NCBI GenBank assembly: GCA_937139605.1
Contig: CAKZQG010000027.1
Span: forward strand, 4,493-68,492
Reading direction: 5' to 3'
DNA: 64,000 nucleotides
DNA from: an uncultured bacterium
Lineage (GTDB): Bacteria; DRYD01
Of the stretch, positions 44,381 to 53,491 are shown piece by piece. The translations under genes and the position numbers were made by a program. A model generated the notes under the pieces. That model worked only from the letters and a program-made list of their open reading frames with translations, searched no databases and was not told the origin of the DNA. Positions within the stretch are counted from its first letter, which is position 1. The number at the start of each line of letters is the position of its first letter.

Positions 44381-45308
44381 AAAGGAGAATAAAAAAATTA
44401 TATTTATAGCGGATGGAGAGGATTATAATGCAAATTATATTTATGAAAAGACAAAAGAAAAAGGAATAAATACTATTTTTATAGATACTAGAAAATTTCC
44501 GCTAGAATATGAATCACTTATATATTTAACAGATGGAATAAACAAAGTTAAAATGGGAAATTATATAGGAATAGATTCCAATTTTTCTTTTTTCATAAGA
44601 GCTATTTTTATTAATGCTTTTAATCCTTTTAATTACTCATCAGATGAAAAAAAATTCCATAGTTATAGAAATTACTATTCTTTTTTATATTCATTGGTTA
44701 ATATAGCTGATTTAAACGGCGCAAAAGTAGTTAACTCTCCTTCAACATTCTGGATACATTTTTATAAACCATATACATACGCTTTAGCTAGGAAATTTGG
44801 CATGAAAATACCAATTACTTTTGTTTCAAATAAAATTAGAAGTATAATAAAATTTTATAAAGAAAATAAAAACAAAGAATTAGTTATAAAACCAGTAGCG
44901 GGTGGGGATACAGTAAAACTATTAAATCAAGAACAATTGGAAAAAATTAAATCTACCCTAGATTATAAGACTTATATTATACAAGAAAGAATACCTGGTC
45001 AAGAAATTAGAATATTTCTAATAGGGTACAAAACTATTATAAGTTTACATTTAATAACTGACGACTTAGATTATAGAGAAAAACAAAATATACAAGAAAT
45101 AAAAGTAATAGATATCCCTAATTCATTAGCTAATTCAATTATAAAATTCTCAAGATATATAGGTTTGAAATTTTGTGCTTTAGATTTTAAAAGAATAGGT
45201 AATGAATATTATTTTTTAGATATAAACCCTGCTCCAATGTTTGTTGGTTTTGAATTAAAATCAGGATTTCCTATAACCGATAAAATAATAAATTATTTAT
45301 CTAAATAA
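44373..45308 (+). CDS. ATP-grasp ligase, graspetide synthetase type (MvdC/MvdD/PsnB-like)
   Basis: 311 residues. A pre-ATP-grasp domain (1-110) begins KKIIFIADGEDYNANYIYEK. The ATP-grasp fold has LVIKPVAGGDTVKLL (Lys173), YIIQERIPGQEIRIFLIG (Glu205, Arg213), CALDFKRIGNEYYFLDINPAP (Asp271, Asp283, Asn285) and ends GFELKSGFPITDKIINYL. The DINP...TG-x-PI-type close resembles macrocyclases of the microviridin/plesiocin class and differs from glutathione synthetases or RimK. Together with the TTxxxxEE precursor it should form side-chain esters (or amides) using ATP. Overlaps the zinc-ribbon gene by 8 bp; AGAGGA lies 8 nt before the ATG. A stand-alone RimK-like ligase is the alternative. Confidence 0.82.
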   Translation: MIKKENKKIIFIADGEDYNANYIYEKTKEKGINTIFIDTRKFPLEYESLIYLTDGINKVKMGNYIGIDSNFSFFIRAIFINAFNPFNYSSDEKKFHSYRNYYSFLYSLVNIADLNGAKVVNSPSTFWIHFYKPYTYALARKFGMKIPITFVSNKIRSIIKFYKENKNKELVIKPVAGGDTVKLLNQEQLEKIKSTLDYKTYIIQERIPGQEIRIFLIGYKTIISLHLITDDLDYREKQNIQEIKVIDIPNSLANSIIKFSRYIGLKFCALDFKRIGNEYYFLDINPAPMFVGFELKSGFPITDKIINYLSK

Positions 45309-45412
45309 TTATTACATTTATATAATTTATTAAATTTTTAACATCTTTGTAATTATTTATTAATTTTTTTTTAACAAAAATTTTTATACTTTAATAAACA
45401 GGGAGAGATAAA

Positions 45413-46282
45413 ATGATAAAATATAAAAAAGGATTTTATTTATATTTATGGCTTACTTTATTTACTTTATTCATATCTTTTTTTAGTATAATCTTATTTA
45501 ATTATGTTTCTTCAGATATAAGAACAACAAAAGAACTAATAAGAAAATCTAAAAGAGCTTCAGACTTAAAAAGTTTAATACTAATAGCTACAAATATATA
45601 CCGCCAAGACTACACAAAAGATACTGGTAATATCCCATATAAAGGGAAAAGCTATAAATATCAAATAAAAAATATAAACGGACAGCATATTTACGTAAAA
45701 ATATTAGATAATAATAATTCTTTATTAGCTAAAGCAATAGTTTTATACAAAATCAACATTGGCAATTATAATAAATTAGCTACAAATTATAATAATTATT
45801 ACTTTAACAATAGTTCATACTATTCTAACACAACTTTTCTAGCTGATAGGATAGATATAGAACAAACAAATATAAAAATATTTAATAACTTACTATTAAA
45901 ATATAATACTCAACCATATAGGGTAACATTTGATTCATATGGAAATCCAATATATACTCAAATAACAGATAAAGAGATAACTAAAAACTATACAGAAAAA
46001 CTATATAGAGTAGATTTAGATCCAATAACATATTATAATAATTTTTTGGCAATAGTTATGCAACAATTATATGAAACTCCAAATAATGATGTAGAATTAA
46101 ATACAAAAGGAGCATTAATAGTTAAAAAATCAAATTCCGAACCGACGATACTATTTAAACCTGATGAAGCAAATCATAATAACCAAAAAATAGAAATTAA
46201 GTATAATGACGATTTAAAAGCTAGCTTTACTTTAGTAAGATATCCTCAAAATTTTGAGTTCAATAAAAAAATGATACTTTAA
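45413..46282 (+). CDS. Pilin-like or secretion membrane protein, 5' part of a frameshifted gene
   Basis: 289 residues. KKGFYLYLWLTLFTLFISFFSI resembles a prepilin signal (Gly-Phe cleavage site, long hydrophobic stalk) but lacks the Glu at +5, as in some minor GspK-like pilins. The rest is an Asn/Tyr-rich beta-type domain. It ends FEFNKKMIL at a TAA in an A7 tract (46265-46271). The frame -1 to it is open from 46267 and continues for 234 codons in similar protein, so the real product is probably one chain of about 520 residues spanning both. GGGAGAG precedes the ATG. It follows the graspetide operon by 104 bp and has similarity in position to the GspF gene at 47025. Confidence 0.65.
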   Translation: MIKYKKGFYLYLWLTLFTLFISFFSIILFNYVSSDIRTTKELIRKSKRASDLKSLILIATNIYRQDYTKDTGNIPYKGKSYKYQIKNINGQHIYVKILDNNNSLLAKAIVLYKINIGNYNKLATNYNNYYFNNSSYYSNTTFLADRIDIEQTNIKIFNNLLLKYNTQPYRVTFDSYGNPIYTQITDKEITKNYTEKLYRVDLDPITYYNNFLAIVMQQLYETPNNDVELNTKGALIVKKSNSEPTILFKPDEANHNNQKIEIKYNDDLKASFTLVRYPQNFEFNKKMIL

Positions 46283-46971
46283 TAACTAATGATAGGCAAT
46301 TAGCAGCTGAAATTACAAACTTGATAAATGATAATAGAAACCGAGATACTTTTACAATTACCCTTAATCCTTCTTCAAATTACGTATATAAATTTCTAAA
46401 AAGAGGAAACAACTACATAATTTGCAAAACGCAAAACTCTTTAATATATATATTAGTGTTCGCAAATCCCATTATAGGAACTGATAATAATCTATCTACA
46501 AACAATGGAATAATAAAAGAAAAAATATACTTAATAACAGACAAGAGTTATTTTACCACAATAAAAGGACATATCCTTTATGAAGAAACTGCTAATAATA
46601 TAAGTGATAATAACTTAATAATCCCTACTGAAATTACTCCAGATAATATAAAAGTTAGTAATAATAACAATTTATTTACTTTAGTAACAAATAATATAAA
46701 TATAGATGGTTCTAATTTTAATGATGCTAATCCTTATATAATACTTTGTGGTAAATATGTAGCAATGTATAATAATAATTCTAAATTATCATTAATTAAT
46801 AGTGGTTCTATAGATAAAATGTATATCTATGGAGGAATACATAGTTCTATTTCTGAAACTACAGGATTAAAAGAATACTATATAAATGATAAGAGATTAG
46901 CATATATTGACCCACTTGATTTACTCAATATCCATACTGATAGAATAATAGCAATTGATTTTAACTATTAA
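46267..46971 (+). CDS. 3' part of the frameshifted pilin-like gene
   Basis: Frame -1 relative to 45413-46282. It begins at the slip site and continues NDTLITNDRQLAAEITNLIN, then a beta-rich domain (TFTITLNPSSNYVYKFLKRG) to HTDRIIAIDFNY. There is no ATG at its start, and the first TTG (46321) would remove the segment that joins it to the upstream part. Composition and style match the upstream half. It is either a broken gene, rescued by slippage on the A7 tract, or split by a sequencing error in that tract. I cannot decide from one sequence. Confidence 0.6.
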   Translation, partial: KNDTLITNDRQLAAEITNLINDNRNRDTFTITLNPSSNYVYKFLKRGNNYIICKTQNSLIYILVFANPIIGTDNNLSTNNGIIKEKIYLITDKSYFTTIKGHILYEETANNISDNNLIIPTEITPDNIKVSNNNNLFTLVTNNINIDGSNFNDANPYIILCGKYVAMYNNNSKLSLINSGSIDKMYIYGGIHSSISETTGLKEYYINDKRLAYIDPLDLLNIHTDRIIAIDFNY

Positions 46972-47024
46972 TTACTAATTAATTTTAAAAGGTTTTTTTT
47001 TATTATTTTCAAAATATAAAATAT

Positions 47025-48038
47025 ATGCTAAATGATCAAGAAAGACTAAATTTCTTGATGATATTTAGAACTTTGATAGAAAGCGGAATCCCATTAGGAT
47101 ACTCTTTAGATATATGTATTCAAACTTTTAAAAAATATGAAAAAAATTTTATTAATTTAAAAAAGCTGGTTACAACAGGAAGCACCTTATCTAATGCATT
47201 TCAAAAAGCCAAAATTCTCGATGGAATTGAATTGTCAATATTAAAAATCGGGGAGCAAACAGAAAATCTACCTTATGTTATAAAAAAAATAGAAGCAATA
47301 CTTCAAAGAAAAATAGAAACTAAAAATAATTTAACAAAATCCTTAATTTATCCTGCTTTGTTTTTATTAGTTATAAGTTTTATATTATTAATTTTTAAGA
47401 ATTTAATAATTCCTTCGTTTAAAAATTTATACATAGATTTAGGAATCTCTGAGCCTTTAACTTTTAAATTACTTAGTATCCTAACATCCATATTCGATTT
47501 AAAATTATTAGTTTTTTTTATTATTACAATTTTAATATTTTATTTTATTTTAAAAAACCTAATAGTATTCAATAAAAAAGAAATTTATAATTATGTATTT
47601 AAAGTACCCATTTTAGGTAATGCCATATACAATGCTTATTTAAGTTTAGTATTAAACTTATGGGCAGTTAGTTTAGAAAGTGGATTAAATTTTTTAAATA
47701 CTTTTTTGATTTTAAAACATGAAACTGTTGAACCATTTTCAACATTCTTTTCTAAATTATACGATAAAGCTAAAAAAGGGGAATTAATAGAAATACCGAA
47801 TTATAATGAAGCTTTTAAACCTATGTACATAAAACAGATAAACTCAGGATTAGAGAGTGGAGAATTACCTAAAATACTAAAAAAATTAGCAGAGTTAGCT
47901 GAACTTGAAGCTAATACTTCATTAGATACAATAAATAAACTACTAGAGCCCATAATGTCAGCATTAGCTGGAATTATTGCTGCAGTTATTGCTTTGTCCA
48001 TATTTTCCCCTATCATGTTCCTAATTAAAAGCCTTTAA
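47025..48038 (+). CDS. Type II secretion/type IV pilus inner-membrane protein (GspF/PilC-like)
   Basis: 337 residues with two T2SSF modules: FLMIFRTLIESGIPLGYSLDIC...ELSILKIGEQTENLPYVIKKIE in the first and NLWAVSLESGLNFLNTFLILK...YIKQINSGLESGELPKILKKLAELAE in the second. Membrane spans follow each (about 110-130, 155-180) and the last 25 residues (LAGIIAAVIALSIFSPIMFLI). The platform protein of pilus or pseudopilus assembly. It is about 60 residues shorter than typical PilC at the N-terminus. No assembly ATPase (PilB/GspE) or prepilin peptidase was found nearby; pilin-like genes are immediately upstream and at 39722. Confidence 0.9.
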   Translation: MLNDQERLNFLMIFRTLIESGIPLGYSLDICIQTFKKYEKNFINLKKLVTTGSTLSNAFQKAKILDGIELSILKIGEQTENLPYVIKKIEAILQRKIETKNNLTKSLIYPALFLLVISFILLIFKNLIIPSFKNLYIDLGISEPLTFKLLSILTSIFDLKLLVFFIITILIFYFILKNLIVFNKKEIYNYVFKVPILGNAIYNAYLSLVLNLWAVSLESGLNFLNTFLILKHETVEPFSTFFSKLYDKAKKGELIEIPNYNEAFKPMYIKQINSGLESGELPKILKKLAELAELEANTSLDTINKLLEPIMSALAGIIAAVIALSIFSPIMFLIKSL

Positions 48039-48067
48039 TAACAATAATTTACACAAAAATACTTATA

Positions 48068-50152
48068 ATGAATTTATTTTTTAAAATAATAAAACTTTCA
48101 TTTTTTTCTATTTTAATATTTTTTTTATTTTTTATTATATACTTTTATGATATTTTTTCAGAAAAAACTTTTAATTTTTTATATAATAAAAGCATCCAAA
48201 ATTATCAGAAAAACAAAGATACTTATGTAATAGGGATTTTTTTTTCATACAATACGTTTTATTATTTAAACAGAAGATATCTAAAAGAATTTTATTTTCT
48301 TGAAAAATTCCTACATTTGAATAAAATAAAATACATAATCATAACTGATAAAAGTTTAAATTTATTAGATAGTTCAGATATAGATTTATTAATAGTAAAT
48401 GACTGTAGAGTTTTACCTATAAATGTTATATTAAAATTTAAGGAATACTTAGATAATAATGGAAAAATTCTTTTTGTATATCAAAGCCTAATTTATAACA
48501 AATTTTACCAAAAAAATAATCCAAAAATTTATGAACTGTTTAATATAGCTAATATTGACTTTAATTCCATAAATCAAGTTTATTTTAAAATTAATAGTAA
48601 TTTCTTTAAAGATTATCCAAATAAAATATTATTATCAAGAAAATATTCAGTAAATTTACAATTAATTTCTAATTATGAAATCTTATCAAGTTTAGCAGAT
48701 AATAGCCCATTTTTGGTTAAAATTAACAATAACATATATTTCTTATCCGAAAATACATTCTCAATAGAAAACTACTCAAATCCTTATATATATAACTTTA
48801 ATATAGACTTAATAAACCTAATTCTTAATAAAAAAATAAGTAATAAAATAGATCCTAAAAATTTTAATATATTTTTAATAATAAAACCTCATGAATTAGC
48901 TTTTAGCAATGAATTCATATTTTCAAAACTATTAAAACAATCAAAGTATCATTTTTTTATAAATAAATACCTATTTAAACAAAAAATAGATATTCAAAAT
49001 CTGGATGATATTCAAAAAGAAAGAAAATCCAAAAAACAAATTTATATAAGCATAGGTTTAGAAGATATAAATATAACAAAACTAAAAGAATTTAATTTAA
49101 TAGGACTAACAGGAAAAAATAACTTAACAAATTTTAAATATATTTCAGATGGATTTTTTAATAATAATTTCATAATAAATGAATTACAAAATAATAATAA
49201 GATACTTAGCATATCTAGAGAAGACAATATAATTTTATTTATAAGATTAAATTATCAAAATGGGATAGAAGAAATAAGTTCTTATTATTTTAATGAAATT
49301 TTAATAAAAGATGAAACTTTAATAATAAAGCTTAGTATGGATAATTATATAAGTAATGTAGTGATAAGTGAGATGCCAGATAGTTTTAATTTAGAAGCAT
49401 TAAAAGCTCAAGCAATAGCTGCTAGAACCTATGCTTTTAAAAGTCTAAAATATAATCGGCATAGAAATTACAACTTATGTAATAAACCTCATTGCCAAGC
49501 ATTTAACGGACAATACAATGAGTCATTTAAAGGATATCTAGCCTCTATTCTTACTCATAATCTGATAATTACTTACAACAATATTCCAATAGATGCTTTA
49601 TATCATTCTACTTGCGGAGGAATAACTGCAAACAGCGAAGACGTATTTAATAATAAAATCCCATATTTAAGATCAACTAAAGATTATAAAGATAACATAG
49701 ACAATGCCTACTGTAAAGATTCTAAACTATTTAAATGGAAAATAAAATTTACTAAGAAAGAATTAGATACAATTTTATCTAATACTATTCCATTTATTCT
49801 CAATCAAAAATATCAAGGGAACATCTATAATATTATTTTAGAAAAAAATAAAAGCCAAAGAATTGATAAATTAATAATAATTTCAAAAAAAGGTAATAGT
49901 ATTTATAAATATATAGGATATAAAGATGATGCTATTTATTTATTTTCCAAAGATATGTACTATTCATTACTTCCTTCTAATTTCATAGAAAAAATAACAA
50001 AAACAAAAGATGAATTTATATTTGAAGGTAGAGGATTTGGGCATGGTGTAGGGATGTGCCAATTCGGTGCTAATTATCTTGCTAATTTTTATAACTACTT
50101 ATTTATATTAAAACATTACTATAAAGGAGTACAAATAAAAAAAGTAGAATAA
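48068..50152 (+). CDS. SpoIID/LytB-domain protein
   Basis: 694 residues. A single membrane anchor (about 8-30) precedes about 400 residues of unknown extracytoplasmic sequence. The SpoIID domain occupies about 420-690: NYISNVVISEMPDSFNLEALKAQAIAARTYAF, then ALYHSTCGGITANSEDVF, and the terminal GRGFGHGVGMCQFGANYLA. The domain is a lytic transglycosylase acting on denuded glycan strands in spore formers, but it occurs widely in non-sporulating bacteria; its presence does not show sporulation. It starts 30 bp after the GspF-like gene. The long N-terminal part is unrelated to anything I recognise. Confidence 0.85.
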   Translation: MNLFFKIIKLSFFSILIFFLFFIIYFYDIFSEKTFNFLYNKSIQNYQKNKDTYVIGIFFSYNTFYYLNRRYLKEFYFLEKFLHLNKIKYIIITDKSLNLLDSSDIDLLIVNDCRVLPINVILKFKEYLDNNGKILFVYQSLIYNKFYQKNNPKIYELFNIANIDFNSINQVYFKINSNFFKDYPNKILLSRKYSVNLQLISNYEILSSLADNSPFLVKINNNIYFLSENTFSIENYSNPYIYNFNIDLINLILNKKISNKIDPKNFNIFLIIKPHELAFSNEFIFSKLLKQSKYHFFINKYLFKQKIDIQNLDDIQKERKSKKQIYISIGLEDINITKLKEFNLIGLTGKNNLTNFKYISDGFFNNNFIINELQNNNKILSISREDNIILFIRLNYQNGIEEISSYYFNEILIKDETLIIKLSMDNYISNVVISEMPDSFNLEALKAQAIAARTYAFKSLKYNRHRNYNLCNKPHCQAFNGQYNESFKGYLASILTHNLIITYNNIPIDALYHSTCGGITANSEDVFNNKIPYLRSTKDYKDNIDNAYCKDSKLFKWKIKFTKKELDTILSNTIPFILNQKYQGNIYNIILEKNKSQRIDKLIIISKKGNSIYKYIGYKDDAIYLFSKDMYYSLLPSNFIEKITKTKDEFIFEGRGFGHGVGMCQFGANYLANFYNYLFILKHYYKGVQIKKVE

Positions 50153-50200
50153 TAAAATATAAACTATAATAAAAAATAAAAAAATAACAATAATAAAAAT

Positions 50201-51826
50201 ATGATTAAAGAGTTAGAATTTAATAGAATAGAATCAAAAATAGATAAAAATTCAAGTGAATATAAAGAAAATTATGAATATTTAAAATCAAAAGTAGAAG
50301 AATATTATGAGATATTAGAAAAAATAAAATCAGGTGGGTCAGAAGAAGCTAAACAAAAACATAAACAACGGGGAAAACTATTAGCAAGAGAAAGAATAGA
50401 GTTATTAATAGATAAGGGTACTAAATTTTTAGAGCTATCCACTTTAGCGGGATATAACGTATATGAAGAAGAAGTACCATCCGCTGGAATAATAACAGGA
50501 ATAGGAGTAGTAGAAAACAGGGAAGTAATGATAATAGCTAATGATGCAACAGTAAAAGGAGGAACATATTATCCATTGACTGTAAAAAAACATATCCGAG
50601 CTCAGGAAATAGCATTAGAAAATAACCTACCTTGTATATATTTAGTTGATTCTGGGGGAGCGTTTTTACCATTACAAGCAGAAGTATTCCCAGATAAAGA
50701 ACACTTTGGAAGGATATTTTACAACCAAGCAAGAATGTCAGCAAACAAGATCCCACAGATAGCAGTAGTTATGGGTAGTTGTACTGCAGGCGGTGCCTAT
50801 GTTCCGGCTATGAGTGATGAAGTAGTTATAGTTAAAAATCAAGGAACTATATTCTTAGGCGGTCCTCCTTTAGTCAAAGCAGCAACAGGTGAAGAAGTTA
50901 GCGCAGAAGAATTAGGAGGAGGTGAAGTACATACTAAAATCTCAGGTGTAGCAGATTACCTTGCTTATAATGATGAACACGCTATAATGATAACTAGAAG
51001 TATTATAAGAAATTTAGGGAAAATAGAAAAATATGATTATCCCCAAGAAGAACCAGAAGAACCTTACTACGATCCAGATGAAATTTACGGCATAATCCCA
51101 AAAGACTTAAGAAAACCTTTTGATATTAGAGAATTAATAGCACGAATAGTGGATGGCAGTTATTTTCATGAGTTTAAGCCATTATATGGTTCAACTTTAG
51201 TTACTGGATTTGCAAGAATATGGGGATATTTAGTAGGGATAGTAGCTAACAATGGAGTATTATTTTCCCAATCTGCTTTAAAAGGTGCTCACTTTATACA
51301 ATTATGTAATAGCAGAAAAATACCAATAATATTTTTACAGAATATAACGGGATTTATGGTAGGTAAGCAATACGAACATGGAGGGATAGCTAAAGACGGA
51401 GCTAAAATGATAAATACAGTTGCTAACTCTAATGTCCCTAAATTTACAATAATAGTAGGTAATTCATTTGGAGCAGGTAATTATGCTATGTGTGGGAGAG
51501 CTTACAATCCGAGATTCTTATTTATGTATCCTAATGCCAAAATATCTGTTATGGGAGGAGAACAAGCTGCACTAACTTTATTAACAGTAAAAATACAACA
51601 ATTAAAATCAAAAGGAATAGAAATGTCAAAGGAAGAACAAGAAGAATTTAAAGCTAAAATAATAGAAAAATATAATTACGAAGGAAGTGCATATTATAGT
51701 AGTGCAAGACTCTGGGATGATGGAATAATAGATCCAATACATACAAGAAATATCTTAGCAAAGCTAATATCCATATCACTTAATAAGCCGTTCTTAGATA
51801 CCAATTATGCTATCTTCAGAATGTAA
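50201..51826 (+). CDS. Acyl-CoA carboxylase carboxyltransferase subunit (methylcrotonyl-CoA carboxylase beta-like)
   Basis: 541 residues with the two halves of a biotin-dependent carboxyltransferase: [50 protein letters not shown] and [27 protein letters not shown] in the N-terminal half, then [34 protein letters not shown] and [21 protein letters not shown] in the C-terminal half. The [14 protein letters not shown] text is characteristic of the methylcrotonyl/geranyl-CoA group rather than propionyl-CoA or AccD (no zinc ribbon). It transfers carboxyl from carboxybiotin to a branched acyl-CoA in amino-acid catabolism. Biotin carboxylase and carrier subunits are not adjacent; they must be elsewhere. 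Confidence 0.88.
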   Translation: MIKELEFNRIESKIDKNSSEYKENYEYLKSKVEEYYEILEKIKSGGSEEAKQKHKQRGKLLARERIELLIDKGTKFLELSTLAGYNVYEEEVPSAGIITGIGVVENREVMIIANDATVKGGTYYPLTVKKHIRAQEIALENNLPCIYLVDSGGAFLPLQAEVFPDKEHFGRIFYNQARMSANKIPQIAVVMGSCTAGGAYVPAMSDEVVIVKNQGTIFLGGPPLVKAATGEEVSAEELGGGEVHTKISGVADYLAYNDEHAIMITRSIIRNLGKIEKYDYPQEEPEEPYYDPDEIYGIIPKDLRKPFDIRELIARIVDGSYFHEFKPLYGSTLVTGFARIWGYLVGIVANNGVLFSQSALKGAHFIQLCNSRKIPIIFLQNITGFMVGKQYEHGGIAKDGAKMINTVANSNVPKFTIIVGNSFGAGNYAMCGRAYNPRFLFMYPNAKISVMGGEQAALTLLTVKIQQLKSKGIEMSKEEQEEFKAKIIEKYNYEGSAYYSSARLWDDGIIDPIHTRNILAKLISISLNKPFLDTNYAIFRM

Positions 51827-51869
51827 TTTTAGTATAATTTAATTTTAGTATAATTTAATTTTAGAATTT
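51825..51869. repeat. 16-bp direct repeat containing TATAAT-like sequence
   Basis: AATTTTAGTATAATTT occurs twice end to end (51825-51840, 51841-51856), followed by a partial third (to 51869). The first unit overlaps the stop of the carboxyltransferase gene. Each carries TATAAT and could act as tandem -10 elements for the 51880 gene; equally it may be simple slippage. Confidence 0.7.
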
Positions 51870-51879
51870 AATTTATAAC

Positions 51880-52275
51880 ATGATTTATAAACGTAATAAT
51901 CTATTCTTTATAAATGATATGCTAAGAAATAGTTTCATATCAATAGATAAAAAGATATATTCTCTAATATCTTTACCTTTAAAAATAGTTTTAACAATAA
52001 TTGAAAAAGATGAAGATTTAAAAAATTTTGATTTTAAAATAATTATTTCAGATAAAATAAATTTTAGCTATTTAATTGCTAATGAAAATAATAACGAAAA
52101 TAATAATGAAAAAATCCTAGAAAAAATAGAAATACCAACTGAAATATCTAAAGATAATATAAAAGATTTTATGAAAATCTTAAATGATAATAAAATAAGA
52201 GTAATAAATATAAAAAAAGAAGAAAACTTATTAAAAATTTATATAGCTAAAGAAATATATGAACTTTTGAATTAA
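51880..52275 (+). CDS. Hypothetical protein behind the carboxyltransferase gene
   Basis: 131 residues, hydrophilic, no signal peptide. It reads MIYKRNNLFFINDMLRNSFI and contains an Asn/Glu-rich spacer (ANENNNENNNEK) between a beta-type N-terminal half and KDNIKDFMKILNDNKIRVIN near the end. I recognise no family. It is 53 bp after the carboxyltransferase gene on the same strand, so it could be an accessory subunit. No biotin-attachment AMKM motif is present, so it is not the biotin carrier. No ribosome site is visible. The 196 bp after it hold no further feature. Confidence 0.6.
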   Translation: MIYKRNNLFFINDMLRNSFISIDKKIYSLISLPLKIVLTIIEKDEDLKNFDFKIIISDKINFSYLIANENNNENNNEKILEKIEIPTEISKDNIKDFMKILNDNKIRVINIKKEENLLKIYIAKEIYELLN

Positions 52276-52489
52276 GAATGTTTTTATAAGAAAATAAGCA
52301 GATAATCTTATTGTATTTAATAAAATAAAGTTGTCTGATATTAATGAGTGTTAAAACTAATAGATAAGTATAAAAGCTATATTATCCAATTATTTACTAG
52401 TAGTTATCTTAAATATGACCCATTAAAAACAGGATGTATATAGTAGTTATAAAAATATAAATATTTTAATAGTGGGTGGAGGTAAAATC

Positions 52490-53491
52490 ATGTTAAAATC
52501 TAATATCTCCTTAAATTATCTTAGGAAATTATTTATAAGAGTAAAAAACGTTTTACTAGTAGCCCATCCTTCACCGGATATAGACTGCTTAGCTGCAATG
52601 AAAGTTATAAAAAAAATCCTTAAAGATTATTTTTATAAAAAAGTTATACTATACTCTAAAGATCCAATTAATACTCTTTTTAAAAATATATTTAATTTTG
52701 AAGAAAATGAAATAGTAAATGAAGTCAATTTATCAGAATTTGATTGTATTATAGCTATTGAAACAGGTAATTACAAGAGATTTTTAGAAGCTCTTAAAAT
52801 TGAAAATAATGATTCCCAAACAATATTTAAGGAAAAAATAATATTAAATTTTGATCATCATGCTTCTAATGATCTATTTGGAAATTATTACTATGTAGAT
52901 ACGAGTGCATGCTCAATTAATGAAGCATTATATGATATCATAGTAGATACAGAAATAAATATAGATGAAGAAATAGCTCATTATATAGTTATGGGAATAA
53001 TTTCAGATACAGGAAACCTAAAATATTCCTCATTAACTTCAAAATCCTTAAAAATATTATCTGAGTTGAGAAACTTAGTAAATTGGAGCAACATTTTTTA
53101 TGATATTAATAAAAAATCAATTAATGAATATAAATTATTGTCAATTTTTTACAGTAGGTTAAAAATAGAAGATAAAATAGCGTATTCTTACGTATTAAAA
53201 AGTGATCTAGAAAAACTTAACTTAAGTTTAGAAGATGTGAATAATATTATAGAAAATTTAGATTACTTGGATGAAACAGAGATATATTTTAATGTATTAG
53301 AACTAGAAAAAGGTAAATCTAAAGTTAGTATAAGATCAAGAAGGATTCCAATAAGAGAAATAGCAGAAAGTTTTGGGGGGGGAGGGCATAACTTAGCTGC
53401 AGGATTTAGAATAAAAAAAGACCCCATCCAAACAATTGATACCATATTACCTGTAATCAAAAACTTAGTAAGGAGTGATTTGAAATGCTAA
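52490..53491 (+). CDS. nrnA: DHH/DHHA1 phosphoesterase, NrnA-like (nanoRNase/pAp phosphatase)
   Basis: 333 residues. DHH-superfamily motifs: AHPSPDIDCLAAM (motif I), NFDHHASND (motif III), SDTGNLKYSS, and the DHHA1 end GGGGHNLAAGF. Such enzymes degrade 2-5-nt RNA and pAp. A GTG at 52472 is also in frame, but GGAGG (52478-52482) lies 7 nt before the ATG at 52490, so the protein starts MLKSNISLNYLRKLF. The last 7 bp overlap the next gene (ATG at 53485), which implies coupled translation. Often paired with rbfA/truB in other bacteria, not here. Confidence 0.9.
   Translation: MLKSNISLNYLRKLFIRVKNVLLVAHPSPDIDCLAAMKVIKKILKDYFYKKVILYSKDPINTLFKNIFNFEENEIVNEVNLSEFDCIIAIETGNYKRFLEALKIENNDSQTIFKEKIILNFDHHASNDLFGNYYYVDTSACSINEALYDIIVDTEINIDEEIAHYIVMGIISDTGNLKYSSLTSKSLKILSELRNLVNWSNIFYDINKKSINEYKLLSIFYSRLKIEDKIAYSYVLKSDLEKLNLSLEDVNNIIENLDYLDETEIYFNVLELEKGKSKVSIRSRRIPIREIAESFGGGGHNLAAGFRIKKDPIQTIDTILPVIKNLVRSDLKC

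Noticed and set aside
48068-50152. Sporulation ability from the SpoIID-domain gene
   Set aside because: The domain is common in bacteria that do not sporulate, and no other sporulation gene is present.
52472-52489. GTG start for the NrnA-like gene
   Set aside because: GGAGG lies between this GTG and the ATG at 52490, which has ideal spacing.
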